Source of the DNA: Gemmatimonadota bacterium
GTDB taxonomy: Bacteria > Gemmatimonadota > Gemmatimonadetes > Gemmatimonadales > Gemmatimonadaceae
Length of the DNA stretch: 64,000 nucleotides
NCBI GenBank assembly: GCA_028287305.1
Contig: JAQBPX010000002.1
Location: 62,001-126,000 of the forward strand
Direction: 5' to 3'
Shown here: piece after piece, positions 1 to 9,018 of the stretch
Layout of the letters: each line of letters opens with the position of its first letter
Numbering within the stretch: the first letter of the stretch is position 1
Notes under the pieces: model-generated
Told to the model about the DNA's origin: nothing
Database searches by the model: none
Seen by the model: the letters and a program-made list of their open reading frames with translations, nothing else
Made by a program: the position numbers and the translations under genes

Positions 1-380
1 ACGTCGCCGATGGCGTTCGCGTCGGCGTCCATGGTGCTGCCGGCGGGAAGGTCGAGCGAGAACTCCTCGTCGCCCTGCACTTCGCGCACGCCGTTGAGCG
101 CGCCGAGCGCGCCGGGATTCGAGATGCCGGAGACGACGGCGATGCCGGCTTCACCGTGGACGGACTCGATGGTGCCGCCGAGGGCTGCGATGTCATCGCC
201 GAGTGAGGGGCTGAAGCCCTGCGGGCCGGCATTGAGGATGTACTTGCCGTTGCCGGAGGCGGCGACGCTGGCAGCGGCGTGCGTGCCGGTGGCGGTCGCT
301 GCGGTAACGGTGGGCTCGGAGGAGCAGGCGGCGAGCGCGAGCGCGCCGAGGGCGGGGATGAGGCGGCGAATCGAGTGCAT
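1..380 (-). CDS. Subtilisin-like (S8) protease propeptide region, lipoprotein, partial
   Basis: N-terminal 126 codons of a minus-strand gene whose 3' part lies outside the window. The ATG is at 380. A lipoprotein signal peptide with lipobox LALAAC is followed, from about residue 40, by a stretch (KYILNAGPQGFSPSL, then GGTIESVHGEAGIAVVSG) that resembles the inhibitor I9-like prodomain of bacterial subtilases: a beta-strand, a helix containing Leu-Gly-Gly, and a hydrophobic strand. The catalytic domain is not visible, so protease identity is inferred from the prodomain. A consensus promoter lies upstream at 471-499. Confidence 0.6.
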   Translation of the reverse strand, partial: MHSIRRLIPALGALALAACSSEPTVTAATATGTHAAASVAASGNGKYILNAGPQGFSPSLGDDIAALGGTIESVHGEAGIAVVSGISNPGALGALNGVREVQGDEEFSLDLPAGSTMDADANAIGD

Positions 381-470
381 GTAGCGGAGACCCTGTGGTG
401 GGAGTGGGGCTTACGAGCGAACTCATCGTGGGGAGCCCGGAACCAGCGTCGGTCCCGCTGAGCAGCCCAC

Positions 471-499
471 ATCATGCGATGCGGAGCTGACCTTGTCAA
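471..499 (-). promoter_or_regulatory. Sigma-70-type promoter for the S8-like gene
   Basis: On the minus strand a perfect -35 TTGACA (499-494) is followed after exactly 17 nt by CATGAT (476-471), four of six matches to TATAAT. The expected transcript has a leader of about 80 nt before the ATG at 380. It is one of the few classical -35/-10 pairs seen in the window. Confidence 0.5.
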
Positions 500-568
500 T
501 TCGTTTGTTTGTAAGAGACGCGCTCGCCTGCCGATTGACCCCGGGGCTTCATCCGGTCACTATCCCGC

Positions 569-2341
569 GTGCCCCCGCAGCCCATCTCGCGCCCCGACGG
601 CTCGCTGCTCGCCGTCAGGCGCGCCGCCATCACGAACGACTGGCGCCTCGCCATCCTCGCGTCCTTCACGGTCGCGACCTTCGTGCTGCGACGGGTGGGA
701 TTTCCGGCGCCGCAGGCGATGTTCTTCCTCTTCTGCGGCTGGACCCTCCTGGTGCTGGCCTTCGGCATCGCCTTTCGCCAGCTGCACACGTCGTTCGCCG
801 CGAACACCCTGCACACCGTGGTGTGGTGCCTCGACGTCACCTTCCTCAGCGCCGTATACACGCAGATCGGCGGCGGGTGGTGGCTGGGGCCGACCAACCA
901 CGCGTTCGTCGTGGTCTTCGCGTATGCGTCGCTGCCGCGGAAGCGCGCCGGCATCGTGGCCGGTTACGCGATCGTCGCCTACGTGGCGCTGAACATCCTG
1001 CTGGTGAATGGGTGGGTGAGCACGGAGCAACCCTTCTTCGGGATCGAGCCGCTCGCCGGTCGCGCGGGACTCGCCGTGACGGTCACCGCGCTCGGCACCA
1101 TCGCGCTGATCGCGTTCGCCATCGTGCAGGACGGCTTCATCCGCATCATGCGCTCATCGGAGATGCGCGCGCGGGCGCACGAGGAGCGCCTGCGCCAGGC
1201 GCAGAAGATGGAGGCGCTCGGGCGCCTGGCCGGCGGCATCGCGCACGACTTCAACAACCTGCTCACGGTGGTCACCGCGCACACGCAGTTCCTGGCGCGC
1301 GGCATCGAGCCGGGCACGTCGCGCCGCAAGGACGTGGACGCCATCCACGACGCCGCGATGCTCGCCGGCACCCTCACCAACCAGCTGCTCGCCTTCAGCC
1401 GCAAGCAGGTGGTGCAGGAGCGCATGCTCGACCTCAACGAGCGCGTCCGCTCCATGGACCGCATGCTGCACCGGCTGCTCGACGACCGCATCAGCGTGCG
1501 CACCACCTTCCACCAGCGGGAGCTGCCGATCGTCGCCGACCCCGGGCAGCTCGACCAGCTGGTGCTCAACCTGGCGCTCAACGCGCGCGACGCCATGCGC
1601 AACGGTGGCACGCTGACCATCGAGACCGACGTCGCCTTCCTCGATCCCGAGTCGGCGCAGGAGTCGGGTCACCCCACGGGCGAGTACGCGCTCCTGCTCA
1701 TGCGCGACACCGGTCACGGCATGAGCGAGGCGACGAAGCAGCAGGTGTTCGAGCCGTTCTTCACCACCAAGCCGGAAGGCGAGGGCACGGGACTCGGGCT
1801 CGCGACCGTGGCCGGGATCGTGGAGCGCTGCGGCGGCTGGATCGACCTCGACAGCGAGGAGGGCAAGGGCACCACCTTCCGCCTCTACCTGCCGCTGGGC
1901 GAGCTGCCGGCCGTGCGCACGTCATCGGTGGCGCTCATGCCGCCGCGCGGCGGCACAGAGACGGTGTTGGTGGTGGAGGACAACCAGCAGCTGCGCGACG
2001 TGACGTGCGCGATCCTTGAGCACCACGGCTACGCCATCTTCTCGGCGCGGGACGGCAAGGATGCGCTGCGCAAGCTGCAGGAGCGCGGCGGCGTGGTGGA
2101 CCTGATCGTGAGCGACCTGATGATGCCGGAGCTCACCGGGCAGCAGATGATCGAGCAGGTGTGGGTGAAGCGCCCGGAGATGCGCGTGCTGTTCGTGTCG
2201 GGCTTCGCCGAGGCGGATGCGATCGCGCGAGGCCTCACGCATCCGGGTGTGGCGTTCCTCGGGAAGCCGTTCACGCCGGATTCCCTGGCGCGGCGAGTGC
2301 GGGATGTCCTGGACGGGGTCGCACCGCCCGCGATGAAGTGA
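569..2341 (+). CDS. Membrane hybrid sensor histidine kinase with C-terminal receiver
   Basis: 590-aa protein starting at GTG. Residues about 25-200 hold several hydrophobic membrane segments with no obvious extracellular domain. A HisKA domain follows (H-box GGIAHDFNNLLT, phospho-acceptor His226), then an HATPase_c domain with N-box NLALNARDAM, G1 box DTGHGMS and G2 GEGTGLGLA. A CheY-like receiver occupies about residues 465-580, with acidic pocket VVEDN and phospho-acceptor Asp516 in SDLMMP. The HDFNN type of H-box and the attached receiver are typical of NtrB-like hybrid kinases. No response regulator is adjacent, so output probably goes through a remote partner. The first 35 residues before the membrane region are weakly constrained, so the exact start is uncertain. 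Confidence 0.9.
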   Translation: MPPQPISRPDGSLLAVRRAAITNDWRLAILASFTVATFVLRRVGFPAPQAMFFLFCGWTLLVLAFGIAFRQLHTSFAANTLHTVVWCLDVTFLSAVYTQIGGGWWLGPTNHAFVVVFAYASLPRKRAGIVAGYAIVAYVALNILLVNGWVSTEQPFFGIEPLAGRAGLAVTVTALGTIALIAFAIVQDGFIRIMRSSEMRARAHEERLRQAQKMEALGRLAGGIAHDFNNLLTVVTAHTQFLARGIEPGTSRRKDVDAIHDAAMLAGTLTNQLLAFSRKQVVQERMLDLNERVRSMDRMLHRLLDDRISVRTTFHQRELPIVADPGQLDQLVLNLALNARDAMRNGGTLTIETDVAFLDPESAQESGHPTGEYALLLMRDTGHGMSEATKQQVFEPFFTTKPEGEGTGLGLATVAGIVERCGGWIDLDSEEGKGTTFRLYLPLGELPAVRTSSVALMPPRGGTETVLVVEDNQQLRDVTCAILEHHGYAIFSARDGKDALRKLQERGGVVDLIVSDLMMPELTGQQMIEQVWVKRPEMRVLFVSGFAEADAIARGLTHPGVAFLGKPFTPDSLARRVRDVLDGVAPPAMK

Positions 2342-2367
2342 ATCGCCGAGTCGAAAAGACAAAAGCA

Positions 2368-2472
2368 GACACGAACATCACGAATGGCCGCTAACGCGGC
2401 CGCACGAAGACATCATTCAAGGCCGCAGTCTTTAGTGGAGCCGCGTTAGCGGCTCTTCGTGTCATTCGTGTC
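2368..2472. repeat. REPIN-like imperfect inverted repeat
   Basis: Two 33-nt arms (2368-2400 and 2440-2472) are near-perfect reverse complements. Each begins with GACACGAA and contains a small internal stem-loop (GCCGC-TAAC-GCGGC type). Similarity continues about 12 nt into the spacer. The architecture of outer arm, inner hairpin, spacer, inner hairpin and outer arm matches the element at 58644-58799. Confidence 0.6.
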
Positions 2473-2512
2473 CAGGCAGTTGACGAAGCGAGTTCCTGCC
2501 TGGATGCAGAAA

Positions 2513-2541
2513 GGGCACACCGAACCGAGTCCGGTGTGCCC
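2513..2541 (-). terminator. Rho-independent terminator after the SusD-like gene
   Basis: A perfect 10-bp stem (2513-2522 with 2532-2541, GGGCACACCG type) with a 9-nt loop is followed on the minus strand by TTTCTGCAT. It lies 40 nt beyond the stop of the SusD-like gene. Confidence 0.6.
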
Positions 2542-2582
2542 CTCCTGCATCACTGCATCACTGTATTACTAACTCAACGCTG

Positions 2583-3908
2583 TCACTTCGACCCATTCAG
2601 CAGCGGATTATTCTGCTTCTCCACGTCCGGCAGCGGCAGGCAAAGCGCCGATCCATACTGCCCGCCGCCGTAGAACGTCGTTCCGCTCGCAGGCGCTGGC
2701 GTGATCTGATAGCGGATCAGGTCTCCGAGGTGCTGGCTCTCGAGGTAGAGCTCGCGGCGACGCTGGTCGATCAGCGCGCTCCTGAGCTCCGCAGCGGTGG
2801 GCGCCACGAGCGGCGCCTGGTTGCCGCGCGCGCGATAGGTGTTGATGATGTTCGTCGCGTTGCCCGCGTTCGCCGCCAAGTCCGCCTCGGCGATGATGAG
2901 CTGCGCCTCGTCGTAACTCGCGATGCGCGTGGACGACGCCTGCGACGTGAACTTGCCCTGCAGGTAGATGGGCAGCCCGTAGACCGAGTTGCGCTTCTGG
3001 TCGAGGGCGGGCACGCGCGGGTCGTTGAGCGCGCGATACGACGCGGGCACCCCGGCCAACACGTTGGTGCCACCGGAGAACCCGTACTGGCGATTGGTGC
3101 GACGATCGCTGGGGTCGCCGGCGCTCGACGTCGCCATGAAGGTGAAGCCCGTTGGCACGAGCACCGCGTCGGCACGCGCACCGGCCAGGTTGCCCAGGTC
3201 GAGCCGGGTGCGGGCGCGCCCCACGTACGCCAGGTTGAGAACGCTCGCGCCCGCAGCGCCCGCCGCCTGCGCCTCGGTGATCGCTCGCGTGAACGTGGCC
3301 TCCGCAATGGCGAGTGCCTGCGCGCGCGTCATCTCGGTGCCCCAGGCGATCTGCCCCGCCGCGTCGTACACGGAGAAGACGATCGAGCAGAAGCCCTCCG
3401 ACAGCAGGAGCTGCGAGTAGGCCTCGTACGCGCTCGACGTCGCAAGGATCACCGCGCGGTTCGGAACGTCGGCGTCCGACGCGCCTGCCACGATGCGGTG
3501 GAGGTTGTTGGCGGAGACGCGCGACGCCTGGAGCGGCGTGTACGCGCCCGCGCCGCCACAGCTGCTGGTGCTGTAGCGCGAGTCCTTCGACTGGAAGGTG
3601 CGCTGGTCGTAGATGAAGAGGTCGGCGGTCTGGGTGTAGTTCTCCAGCTCCTCGCCGATCAGTCCTCCGAGCACGGCGTAGCCGCCGAAGGCGCATTCGA
3701 AGTCCGCCTGCGCGCCATTGAGGAGCAGCTGCGCGTTCGCGGCTGACTCGAGTGGGCCGGCGGGAATGCGGCTCGGCGCGTCGACGCTGAGCAGGTCGGA
3801 GGTGGAGCACGCCGCCAGCATGCCGACGAGCGCCGCCCCGGCGCCTGCAAGCACTGCCGCACGTCGTGTCCAGCGCGCCGCCCGTTCACGGGATGAAGTC
3901 ACGTTCAT
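2583..3908 (-). CDS. SusD/RagB-family outer-membrane nutrient-binding lipoprotein
   Basis: 441-aa protein. The start at 3908 is chosen for its Shine-Dalgarno-like AGGTGA just upstream and because it precedes a signal peptide ending in the lipobox GMLAAC. The reading frame stays open upstream to 4766, but that stretch lies inside the SusC gene. The family (SusD/RagB, helical TPR-like) binds oligosaccharides or peptides on the outer membrane and passes them to its SusC partner. Supporting features are the C-terminal DQRRRELYLESQHLGDLIR segment, characteristic of SusD C-termini, and co-transcription 50 nt downstream of a SusC gene. The substrate cannot be read from sequence. Confidence 0.9.
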   Translation of the reverse strand: MNVTSSRERAARWTRRAAVLAGAGAALVGMLAACSTSDLLSVDAPSRIPAGPLESAANAQLLLNGAQADFECAFGGYAVLGGLIGEELENYTQTADLFIYDQRTFQSKDSRYSTSSCGGAGAYTPLQASRVSANNLHRIVAGASDADVPNRAVILATSSAYEAYSQLLLSEGFCSIVFSVYDAAGQIAWGTEMTRAQALAIAEATFTRAITEAQAAGAAGASVLNLAYVGRARTRLDLGNLAGARADAVLVPTGFTFMATSSAGDPSDRRTNRQYGFSGGTNVLAGVPASYRALNDPRVPALDQKRNSVYGLPIYLQGKFTSQASSTRIASYDEAQLIIAEADLAANAGNATNIINTYRARGNQAPLVAPTAAELRSALIDQRRRELYLESQHLGDLIRYQITPAPASGTTFYGGGQYGSALCLPLPDVEKQNNPLLNGSK

Positions 3909-3958
3909 TCGTGTCACCTGTATGTGGGCGCGATCCGCCGTGGCGAATCGCGCGAGCA

Positions 3959-6952
3959 TTAGAAGGTCAGGCGGAGGGTCGCGAGGAACTGCTGGGACTG
4001 CGGGAGCACCGTCTGCTCCCACGAGGTATTGCCGCCGCGGCTGCCGGAGAAGAAGGTGCCTTCCGGGTCCGTGCCGGTGTACTTCGTCCAGGTCTTCAGG
4101 TTGCGACCCGAGATCGCGATCTCGGCGCGCTGCGCGCGGGCAAAGCGCTGCACGAGCTGGTCGGGAATCGAGTACGATGCCGAGAGCTCGCGGATGCGCG
4201 CGAAGTTGGCCTTGGTGATGAGGAAGTCGAGGTAGGTGCGGCTCGAGTAGATCTCGGCGATGCGCACCGCGTCGTTCTGGAAGTTCTGCGGGGCGAAGTT
4301 CTCCTCGCAGCGGCTGTTCACCGTGCAGCGCACGCGCGTGTTGCCGTCGAGCTTCTTGTGGCCGTTCTTGAAGTCGAGCATGCCGTACACGTGGAAGCGC
4401 TGGAACGCGGTGACCGTGGTGGAGAACGATCCCTCGACCGGCGGCACCGAACGGCCGAGATAGACCATCGGGGCCGAGGCGCAGGGAACGGCCGCGCCGC
4501 CCTCCTTGCCACCGGAGCCGGGGATCGTGTCGGCGCACATCAGGTTGCTCGTCTTGCCGGCGGCGTCGATCGACGCGCTCAACACGCGACGCTCGAACCA
4601 TGCGCCCACCGGGAAGCCCACCTGGTGACGGACGAAGCTGCCGCCTGACACGAAGGACTGGCCGCCCAGGTCGAGCACCTTGTTGTCGTTCGTGGCGAAG
4701 CTGAACGACATGTCGATGCCGAGCTTGTCGCCGCGGTAGGGGGTGCCGCGAACCAGCGTCTCCCATCCCCAGTTGCGGACGGAGCCGGCGTTGAACGGCT
4801 GCGTGCCGGCGAAGCCGATCGAGGGACCGACCTGCCGGTTGAGGATCGCGTCGGCGGTCTTCTTGTTGTAGTACGTGACCTCGATGCCGATGCGGTCATT
4901 GAGCGCGGCCGCGTCGAAGCCGGCCTCGATCTCCTTGCCACGCTCCGGGCCCAGGTCGGGGTTGCCGATCTCGAGGGGGCGCACCGCGGGCGTGCCGTTG
5001 GGGCCCACCGCGGAGGTGTACGTGCGCAGCGACGCATACGTCGCCGGCTGCTTGCCCGCCTCGCCGTACGCGCTGCGCAGGCGCAGGCTGCTGAGGTGGT
5101 TGAGCATGCCGTTGCCCTTGAAGAAGTCCTCGTCGCTGATGACCCAGCTCACGCTGAACTTCGGGAAGAGCGCGTTCTTGAAGTTCTTGCCGAAGGCGCT
5201 GTGCTGGTCGGAGCGCACGGCGGCGGTGAGGAACAACCGGTCGCGCCAGGCGACCTGCTCCTGCCCGTACACACCGAGCGACGCGTCCTCGCTGAACGAC
5301 TCGGCCGTGCTGAAGTTCTGCGTGGCCGCCGACACCGAGGAGAGCCCGGGCGTGGGGAACACGGAACCGAACGACTCGAGGGAGTGGAAGCTCTGGCGGT
5401 AGTACTGTCCACCCACCGACGTCGTGGTGTGGATGGAGGGCGAGTAGTTCCACATCGCGTTCGCCGCGTAGTCGGCGGTGCGGTAGCGCGTCTGTCCATC
5501 CACCACGTCCGAGGCGCCGAGCGCGTCGGAGCCGAAGCTCGGGTGCGCCACGAGCGAGTCGATGCGCGGCTGGTAGACGTGGTCCTGCGTGTTGGTGAGG
5601 TCGGCGCCGACGGTGAGGCGCTGCGTGAACCATGACACCGGCGTATGGTCGAAGCGTAGGCTGCCGGTGAAGCGGTCGAGGTCCTGCCACATGCGATAGA
5701 GGTCGTCGTACTCACTCGGCAGTCCCGAGTGATAGCACTGCTTGTAGCGGTCGGTGCAGTTCTGCGGCGCCATGGAATAGATGGTCCACACGCGACCGCC
5801 GAATCCGCCCTCGGCGGGAATGCGGGTGGGGCCGGAAACGACGCCGGTGCTGAGCGAGATCTTCATCGAGGGCATCGGCGTGAGGCCCGCGTTGAAGCGA
5901 CCGCTGTAGTGATGCATGTTGTTCGACGGCTCGGGGCCGCCGGCATCCTGATAGTTGCCGCTGAGGTAGTAGTCGAGCGCCGAGACGCCGCCGTTCACCG
6001 CGACCTCGAGCTCCTGCTGGCGCCCGGTGCGGAACTGCTTGCCGTGGCGCGCCTCGATGTCATCGTAGGTGATCTTCGTGAGCGTGCTGCCCACCATGCC
6101 GAAGTTGTCGGGGAAATACTGTCCCGGGTTCGACAGGTAGTTACCGCCCTGCCGCAGCGTCATGTTCCAGCGCGCGGCGCCATTGCGTCCCTTCTTCGTG
6201 ATGATCTGGATCACGCCGTTCGAGGCCTCGGTGCCGTAGAGCGTGGCGGCCGAGGGACCCTTGAGGATCTCGACGCTCTCGATGTCGTCGGGATTGAGGT
6301 CGTTGAGGCGCGAGATCACGCCACCGCCGAACGACGATTGCACCGCGGGACCGGAGCCCTGCGCGTTGGTGACGCGCACGCCGTCCACGTAGAGCAGCGG
6401 CTCGGCGGAGAGCGAGAGGCTCGAGATGCCGCGAATGCGGATCTTGGCGCCCGAGCCGATCTGCCCGGTGCCGGGGATGATGACGACGCCCGCGGCGCGC
6501 CCGTTGATCAGGCTGGTGACCGAGGGAATCGGCGCCTGGGCCACCACGTCGGCGGCGTTGATCTGCGACACCGTGTTGCCGAGCTCGCGGCGCGTCTGCG
6601 CGCCGGCGGTGCCGGTGACGACGACCGCCTCGAGGCTGGCGGGATTCGTGATCATCGAGACGCGCACGTTCTCATCGCCCACTCGCGCCGTGGCACGCGC
6701 GGCTCGAAAGCCGATGCGTCGCACGTCGATGGTCACCGACGATCCGGAGAGTCCCGTGAACCTGAAGTGTCCCTTGTCGTCGGACACCGTTCGCTGGCTG
6801 CTGCCGACGATGGTGATCTGTGCGGCGGCGATCGGGTCCTGCGACCCGAGTCCGGTGATGGTGCCGGCGACCGACCCGCCCTGCGCCGCCAGCGAAGCTG
6901 GCAATGCGAGGATGGCGATGGTCGCGCGGAGGAGAGATGACAAGCGTGTCAT
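3959..6952 (-). CDS. SusC/RagA-family TonB-dependent outer-membrane transporter
   Basis: 997 aa. The start at 6952 is chosen because it opens a clean signal peptide ending SLAAQ. Residues about 27-110 form a carboxypeptidase-regulatory-like beta-sandwich. A TonB plug follows with the SusC hallmarks INGRAAGV and VDGVRV, and EILKGPSAATLYGTEASNG at its end. The rest is a beta barrel ending in an aromatic-terminated strand (LRLTF). With the SusD-like lipoprotein downstream it should form a pedal-bin importer for a polymer-derived ligand, driven by TonB. It is divergent from an ECF sigma operon, which in Bacteroidota is a usual arrangement for regulated SusCD loci. Confidence 0.93.
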   Translation of the reverse strand: MTRLSSLLRATIAILALPASLAAQGGSVAGTITGLGSQDPIAAAQITIVGSSQRTVSDDKGHFRFTGLSGSSVTIDVRRIGFRAARATARVGDENVRVSMITNPASLEAVVVTGTAGAQTRRELGNTVSQINAADVVAQAPIPSVTSLINGRAAGVVIIPGTGQIGSGAKIRIRGISSLSLSAEPLLYVDGVRVTNAQGSGPAVQSSFGGGVISRLNDLNPDDIESVEILKGPSAATLYGTEASNGVIQIITKKGRNGAARWNMTLRQGGNYLSNPGQYFPDNFGMVGSTLTKITYDDIEARHGKQFRTGRQQELEVAVNGGVSALDYYLSGNYQDAGGPEPSNNMHHYSGRFNAGLTPMPSMKISLSTGVVSGPTRIPAEGGFGGRVWTIYSMAPQNCTDRYKQCYHSGLPSEYDDLYRMWQDLDRFTGSLRFDHTPVSWFTQRLTVGADLTNTQDHVYQPRIDSLVAHPSFGSDALGASDVVDGQTRYRTADYAANAMWNYSPSIHTTTSVGGQYYRQSFHSLESFGSVFPTPGLSSVSAATQNFSTAESFSEDASLGVYGQEQVAWRDRLFLTAAVRSDQHSAFGKNFKNALFPKFSVSWVISDEDFFKGNGMLNHLSSLRLRSAYGEAGKQPATYASLRTYTSAVGPNGTPAVRPLEIGNPDLGPERGKEIEAGFDAAALNDRIGIEVTYYNKKTADAILNRQVGPSIGFAGTQPFNAGSVRNWGWETLVRGTPYRGDKLGIDMSFSFATNDNKVLDLGGQSFVSGGSFVRHQVGFPVGAWFERRVLSASIDAAGKTSNLMCADTIPGSGGKEGGAAVPCASAPMVYLGRSVPPVEGSFSTTVTAFQRFHVYGMLDFKNGHKKLDGNTRVRCTVNSRCEENFAPQNFQNDAVRIAEIYSSRTYLDFLITKANFARIRELSASYSIPDQLVQRFARAQRAEIAISGRNLKTWTKYTGTDPEGTFFSGSRGGNTSWEQTVLPQSQQFLATLRLTF

Positions 6953-7049
6953 GGGGGCCCTTGGGAGAAGGGAATGGGGAATGGCGCTACCATATTGCGC
7001 CCCTGATGAGGCGGCAAGAGGGGATTGGAGATAGAATGGAGATTCGCGG
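6953..7049. promoter_or_regulatory. Divergent promoter region between susC-like and ECF sigma genes
   Basis: 97-bp spacer. On the minus strand TATGGT (6994-6989) fits a TANNNT -10 with a leader of about 36 nt to the SusC start. On the plus strand TAGAAT (7032-7037) fits a -10, and GGAG (7038-7041) lies 8 nt before the GTG at 7050. Only one of these last two can be functional for that start. A small inverted repeat (GGCGC at 6983-6987, GCGCC at 6997-7001) flanks the SusC -10 and could be an operator. Confidence 0.4.
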
Positions 7050-7694
7050 GTGACCGGGACCGGGGGGCGCTGGTTACGCCTTCTGGAGCCGTTCACCGAG
7101 GAATCCCTGTCCACTCGTCCGCTGCGCACCACGCCCGTTCCCGCCGCGCCGATGGTGACGTCGTCGCAGGTCGCCCGCGCGAAGCTGGGCGACGCCGAGG
7201 CGTTCGCCCAGATCGTGCGCGCGTACCACGCGCGTTGCGTGCGCTTCGCGCGCGGAATGCTGCGCGACCAGGGCGCGGCGGAGGATGCGGTGCAGGAAGC
7301 GTTCGTGCGGATGTATCGCGCGCTGCCGCGCTACGAAGAGCGCGACCGGTTCGACTACTGGCTGTTCCGCATCCTCGCGAACTGCTGTCGCACCGCGAAC
7401 GCCTCGCTCGAGCGGCGCGGGGAGCAACAGCTCTTCGACGAGGAGTGGGACCGCATCGAGCGGCCCGGCGCACTCGACCTCGTGGCGCGCCTCGAATCGT
7501 CGGACGCCATTCGCCGTGCGGTGGCCGAGCTGCCCGAACATCAACGCGAGATCTTCCTGTTGTTTCACGTCGAGGGCTTTTCCTACGAAGAGATGGAGCG
7601 CATGACGGGCATCGGGCGCTCGGCGCTCAAGATGCGCGTCAAGCGCGCCTGCGACATCCTGCGCGAGCGACTGGAGGGACTGCTCCATGGCTGA
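7050..7694 (+). CDS. ECF-type RNA polymerase sigma factor
   Basis: 214 aa from GTG, with GGAG 8 nt upstream; an ATG at 7152 is an alternative start giving 180 aa. Region 2 carries the sigma-70 r2 signature (FARGMLRDQGAAEDAVQEAFVRMYRA type), and region 4 has an HTH with ELPEHQREIFLLFHVEGFSYEEMERMTG. It should direct core polymerase to a specific promoter set, released by an anti-sigma factor. The next gene overlaps by 8 nt and encodes a single-pass membrane protein, which is therefore the natural anti-sigma candidate. Confidence 0.92.
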   Translation: MTGTGGRWLRLLEPFTEESLSTRPLRTTPVPAAPMVTSSQVARAKLGDAEAFAQIVRAYHARCVRFARGMLRDQGAAEDAVQEAFVRMYRALPRYEERDRFDYWLFRILANCCRTANASLERRGEQQLFDEEWDRIERPGALDLVARLESSDAIRRAVAELPEHQREIFLLFHVEGFSYEEMERMTGIGRSALKMRVKRACDILRERLEGLLHG

Positions 7695-8355
7695 GCGCGC
7701 GGAGCGAGACCCGGTGATCGAGCGCGTGGTGCACGAGATGCGGGCCACGTCGCCGTCGAGCGACGCGACCATCGCGCGCGTGGTGGCGGCCGCCGTGCAG
7801 GCGCGCGAGATGGGCGTGCTCGAGGAAGCCGAGGATGTGCCCGTACGGGTGCGCACGCCGCGACGGCTGGTGCGCTGGCGCGTGGCGGGATGGATCGCCG
7901 CGGCTGCCTCGCTGACCGGCTTCGCAGTGGGCGCGTCGATCACGGCGTGGCGCGATCGCGCGGTGCGCGTGGTGGCGCCCGTGGAAGGTCAGTCCGTCGC
8001 GGTCGCGAGCATGGCTGCGCCAACAGGCGCGCCAACAGGCGCGCCGAGTGCGGCGCTCGCGAGCAATTCCGCCGCTGAGGACGCACGCGTGGTCACGCAG
8101 TTCGTGCTCGCGCGCCCAGGCGCGGCGTCGGTGGCGCTCGTGGGCGACTTCAATGCGTGGGACAAGGCTGCCACCCCGCTCGCGCAGGAGCCGGGCAGCG
8201 GCGTGTGGTCGGTGGCACTGCCGCTCGTGCCGGGTCGTCACGTCTACGCGTTCCTGGTGAACGGCGCGGAGTGGGTTGTCGACCCGCGCGCCCCCAAGGC
8301 GAATGATCCCGACTTCGGCGTCGCCGGATCGGCCGTGGTCGTGGGGCGCCCGTGA
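7687..8355 (+). CDS. Membrane-anchored putative anti-sigma protein with CBM48/AMPK-like module
   Basis: 222 aa. Residues 1-60 are charged and cytoplasmic, with no zinc-binding HxxxCxxC motif. One membrane segment spans about 66-86. A low-complexity linker follows (GAPTGAPTGAPS, from a 12-bp tandem repeat). Residues about 136-222 match the glycogen-binding/isoamylase-N beta-sandwich: VALVGDFNAWD, a central Trp, and VYAFLVNGAEWVVDP. The start overlaps the sigma gene, so translation is coupled. The anti-sigma role is inferred from position and topology; the carbohydrate-binding fold is recognised from motif pattern. The predicted sensing side is the periplasm. Confidence 0.7.
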   Translation: MAERAERDPVIERVVHEMRATSPSSDATIARVVAAAVQAREMGVLEEAEDVPVRVRTPRRLVRWRVAGWIAAAASLTGFAVGASITAWRDRAVRVVAPVEGQSVAVASMAAPTGAPTGAPSAALASNSAAEDARVVTQFVLARPGAASVALVGDFNAWDKAATPLAQEPGSGVWSVALPLVPGRHVYAFLVNGAEWVVDPRAPKANDPDFGVAGSAVVVGRP

Positions 8356-8996
8356 AGTACGCCGCACTGTTCGTCGTGCTCGGTGCCGGCGCGCTCGGTG
8401 CGCAGGACGCGCGGCTCGCGCGGCGGCTGGACGCGCCCACGCAGGCAGCGGTCCTGAAACTGATCGACGTCGCGCGCTCGCGCGGCCTGCCCACCGAGCC
8501 GCTGGTGGAGAAGGCGCTCGAGGGCGCCACGAAGCGCGCGCCGCGCGAGGCGATCGAGCGTGCGCTCACTCGCCGCATGGATCGACTGCAGCTGTCGCGC
8601 GAGACACTGGGTGCCGCCTCGAGCGATGCCGACGTCGCCGCCGGGGCGACCGCGCTCGAGGTCGGGGTGCCGACGGATGCGATTCGCGACCTGCGCGCCA
8701 TTCGTCCCACGCGATCCGTGGCCGTTCCGCTCGCGGTGCTGGCCGAGCTGGTCGCGCACGGCGTGCCGGTGGCGAAGGCGTCGCAGATGGTGGCGGTGCT
8801 CATGCGGCGCGGCGTATCGGAAGGGCAGCTGGTGGCGCTGGGACGGGACGTACAGGGTGACATCGCGACGGGTGCGTCGCCGGAAGCGTCGCTCGACGTG
8901 CGCACGCGCTACCTGGTGGCCATGCTGCCCGTGCCCGGCGCCAACAACGGCCTGGTGAACTCGGCGATCCCCTCGGACCTGCCTCGCAAACCGTAG
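8352..8996 (+). CDS. Secreted helical protein of unknown function (ECF/CBM48 operon)
   Basis: 214 aa from a GTG that overlaps the previous stop (GTGA). A short signal peptide ends ALGAQ. The mature part is almost entirely predicted helix, rich in Ala, Arg and Leu, with repeated segments of the form VGVPTDAIRDL, AHGVPVAKASQMV and RRGVSEGQLVAL. These suggest short helical-hairpin repeats. No known domain is recognised. Tight coupling to the sigma/anti-sigma genes suggests a periplasmic component of the same pathway. Confidence 0.65.
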   Translation: MKYAALFVVLGAGALGAQDARLARRLDAPTQAAVLKLIDVARSRGLPTEPLVEKALEGATKRAPREAIERALTRRMDRLQLSRETLGAASSDADVAAGATALEVGVPTDAIRDLRAIRPTRSVAVPLAVLAELVAHGVPVAKASQMVAVLMRRGVSEGQLVALGRDVQGDIATGASPEASLDVRTRYLVAMLPVPGANNGLVNSAIPSDLPRKP

Positions 8997-9018
8997 CCCG
9001 CGTTCCTACGTTGAGGGC

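Noticed and set aside
2342-2582. Possible small RNA or gene in the spacer after the hybrid kinase
   Set aside because: The region is explained by the inverted repeat and the SusD terminator; no open frame with a ribosome-binding site is present.
3909-4766. Upstream extension of the SusD-like reading frame
   Set aside because: The extension lies entirely inside the SusC gene on the same strand, reads as low-complexity Arg-rich sequence, and the internal ATG at 3908 has a ribosome-binding site and starts a lipoprotein signal peptide.
8017-8045. 12-bp tandem duplication in the putative anti-sigma gene
   Set aside because: In frame, encoding GAPTGAPT in a flexible linker; ordinary linker variation.
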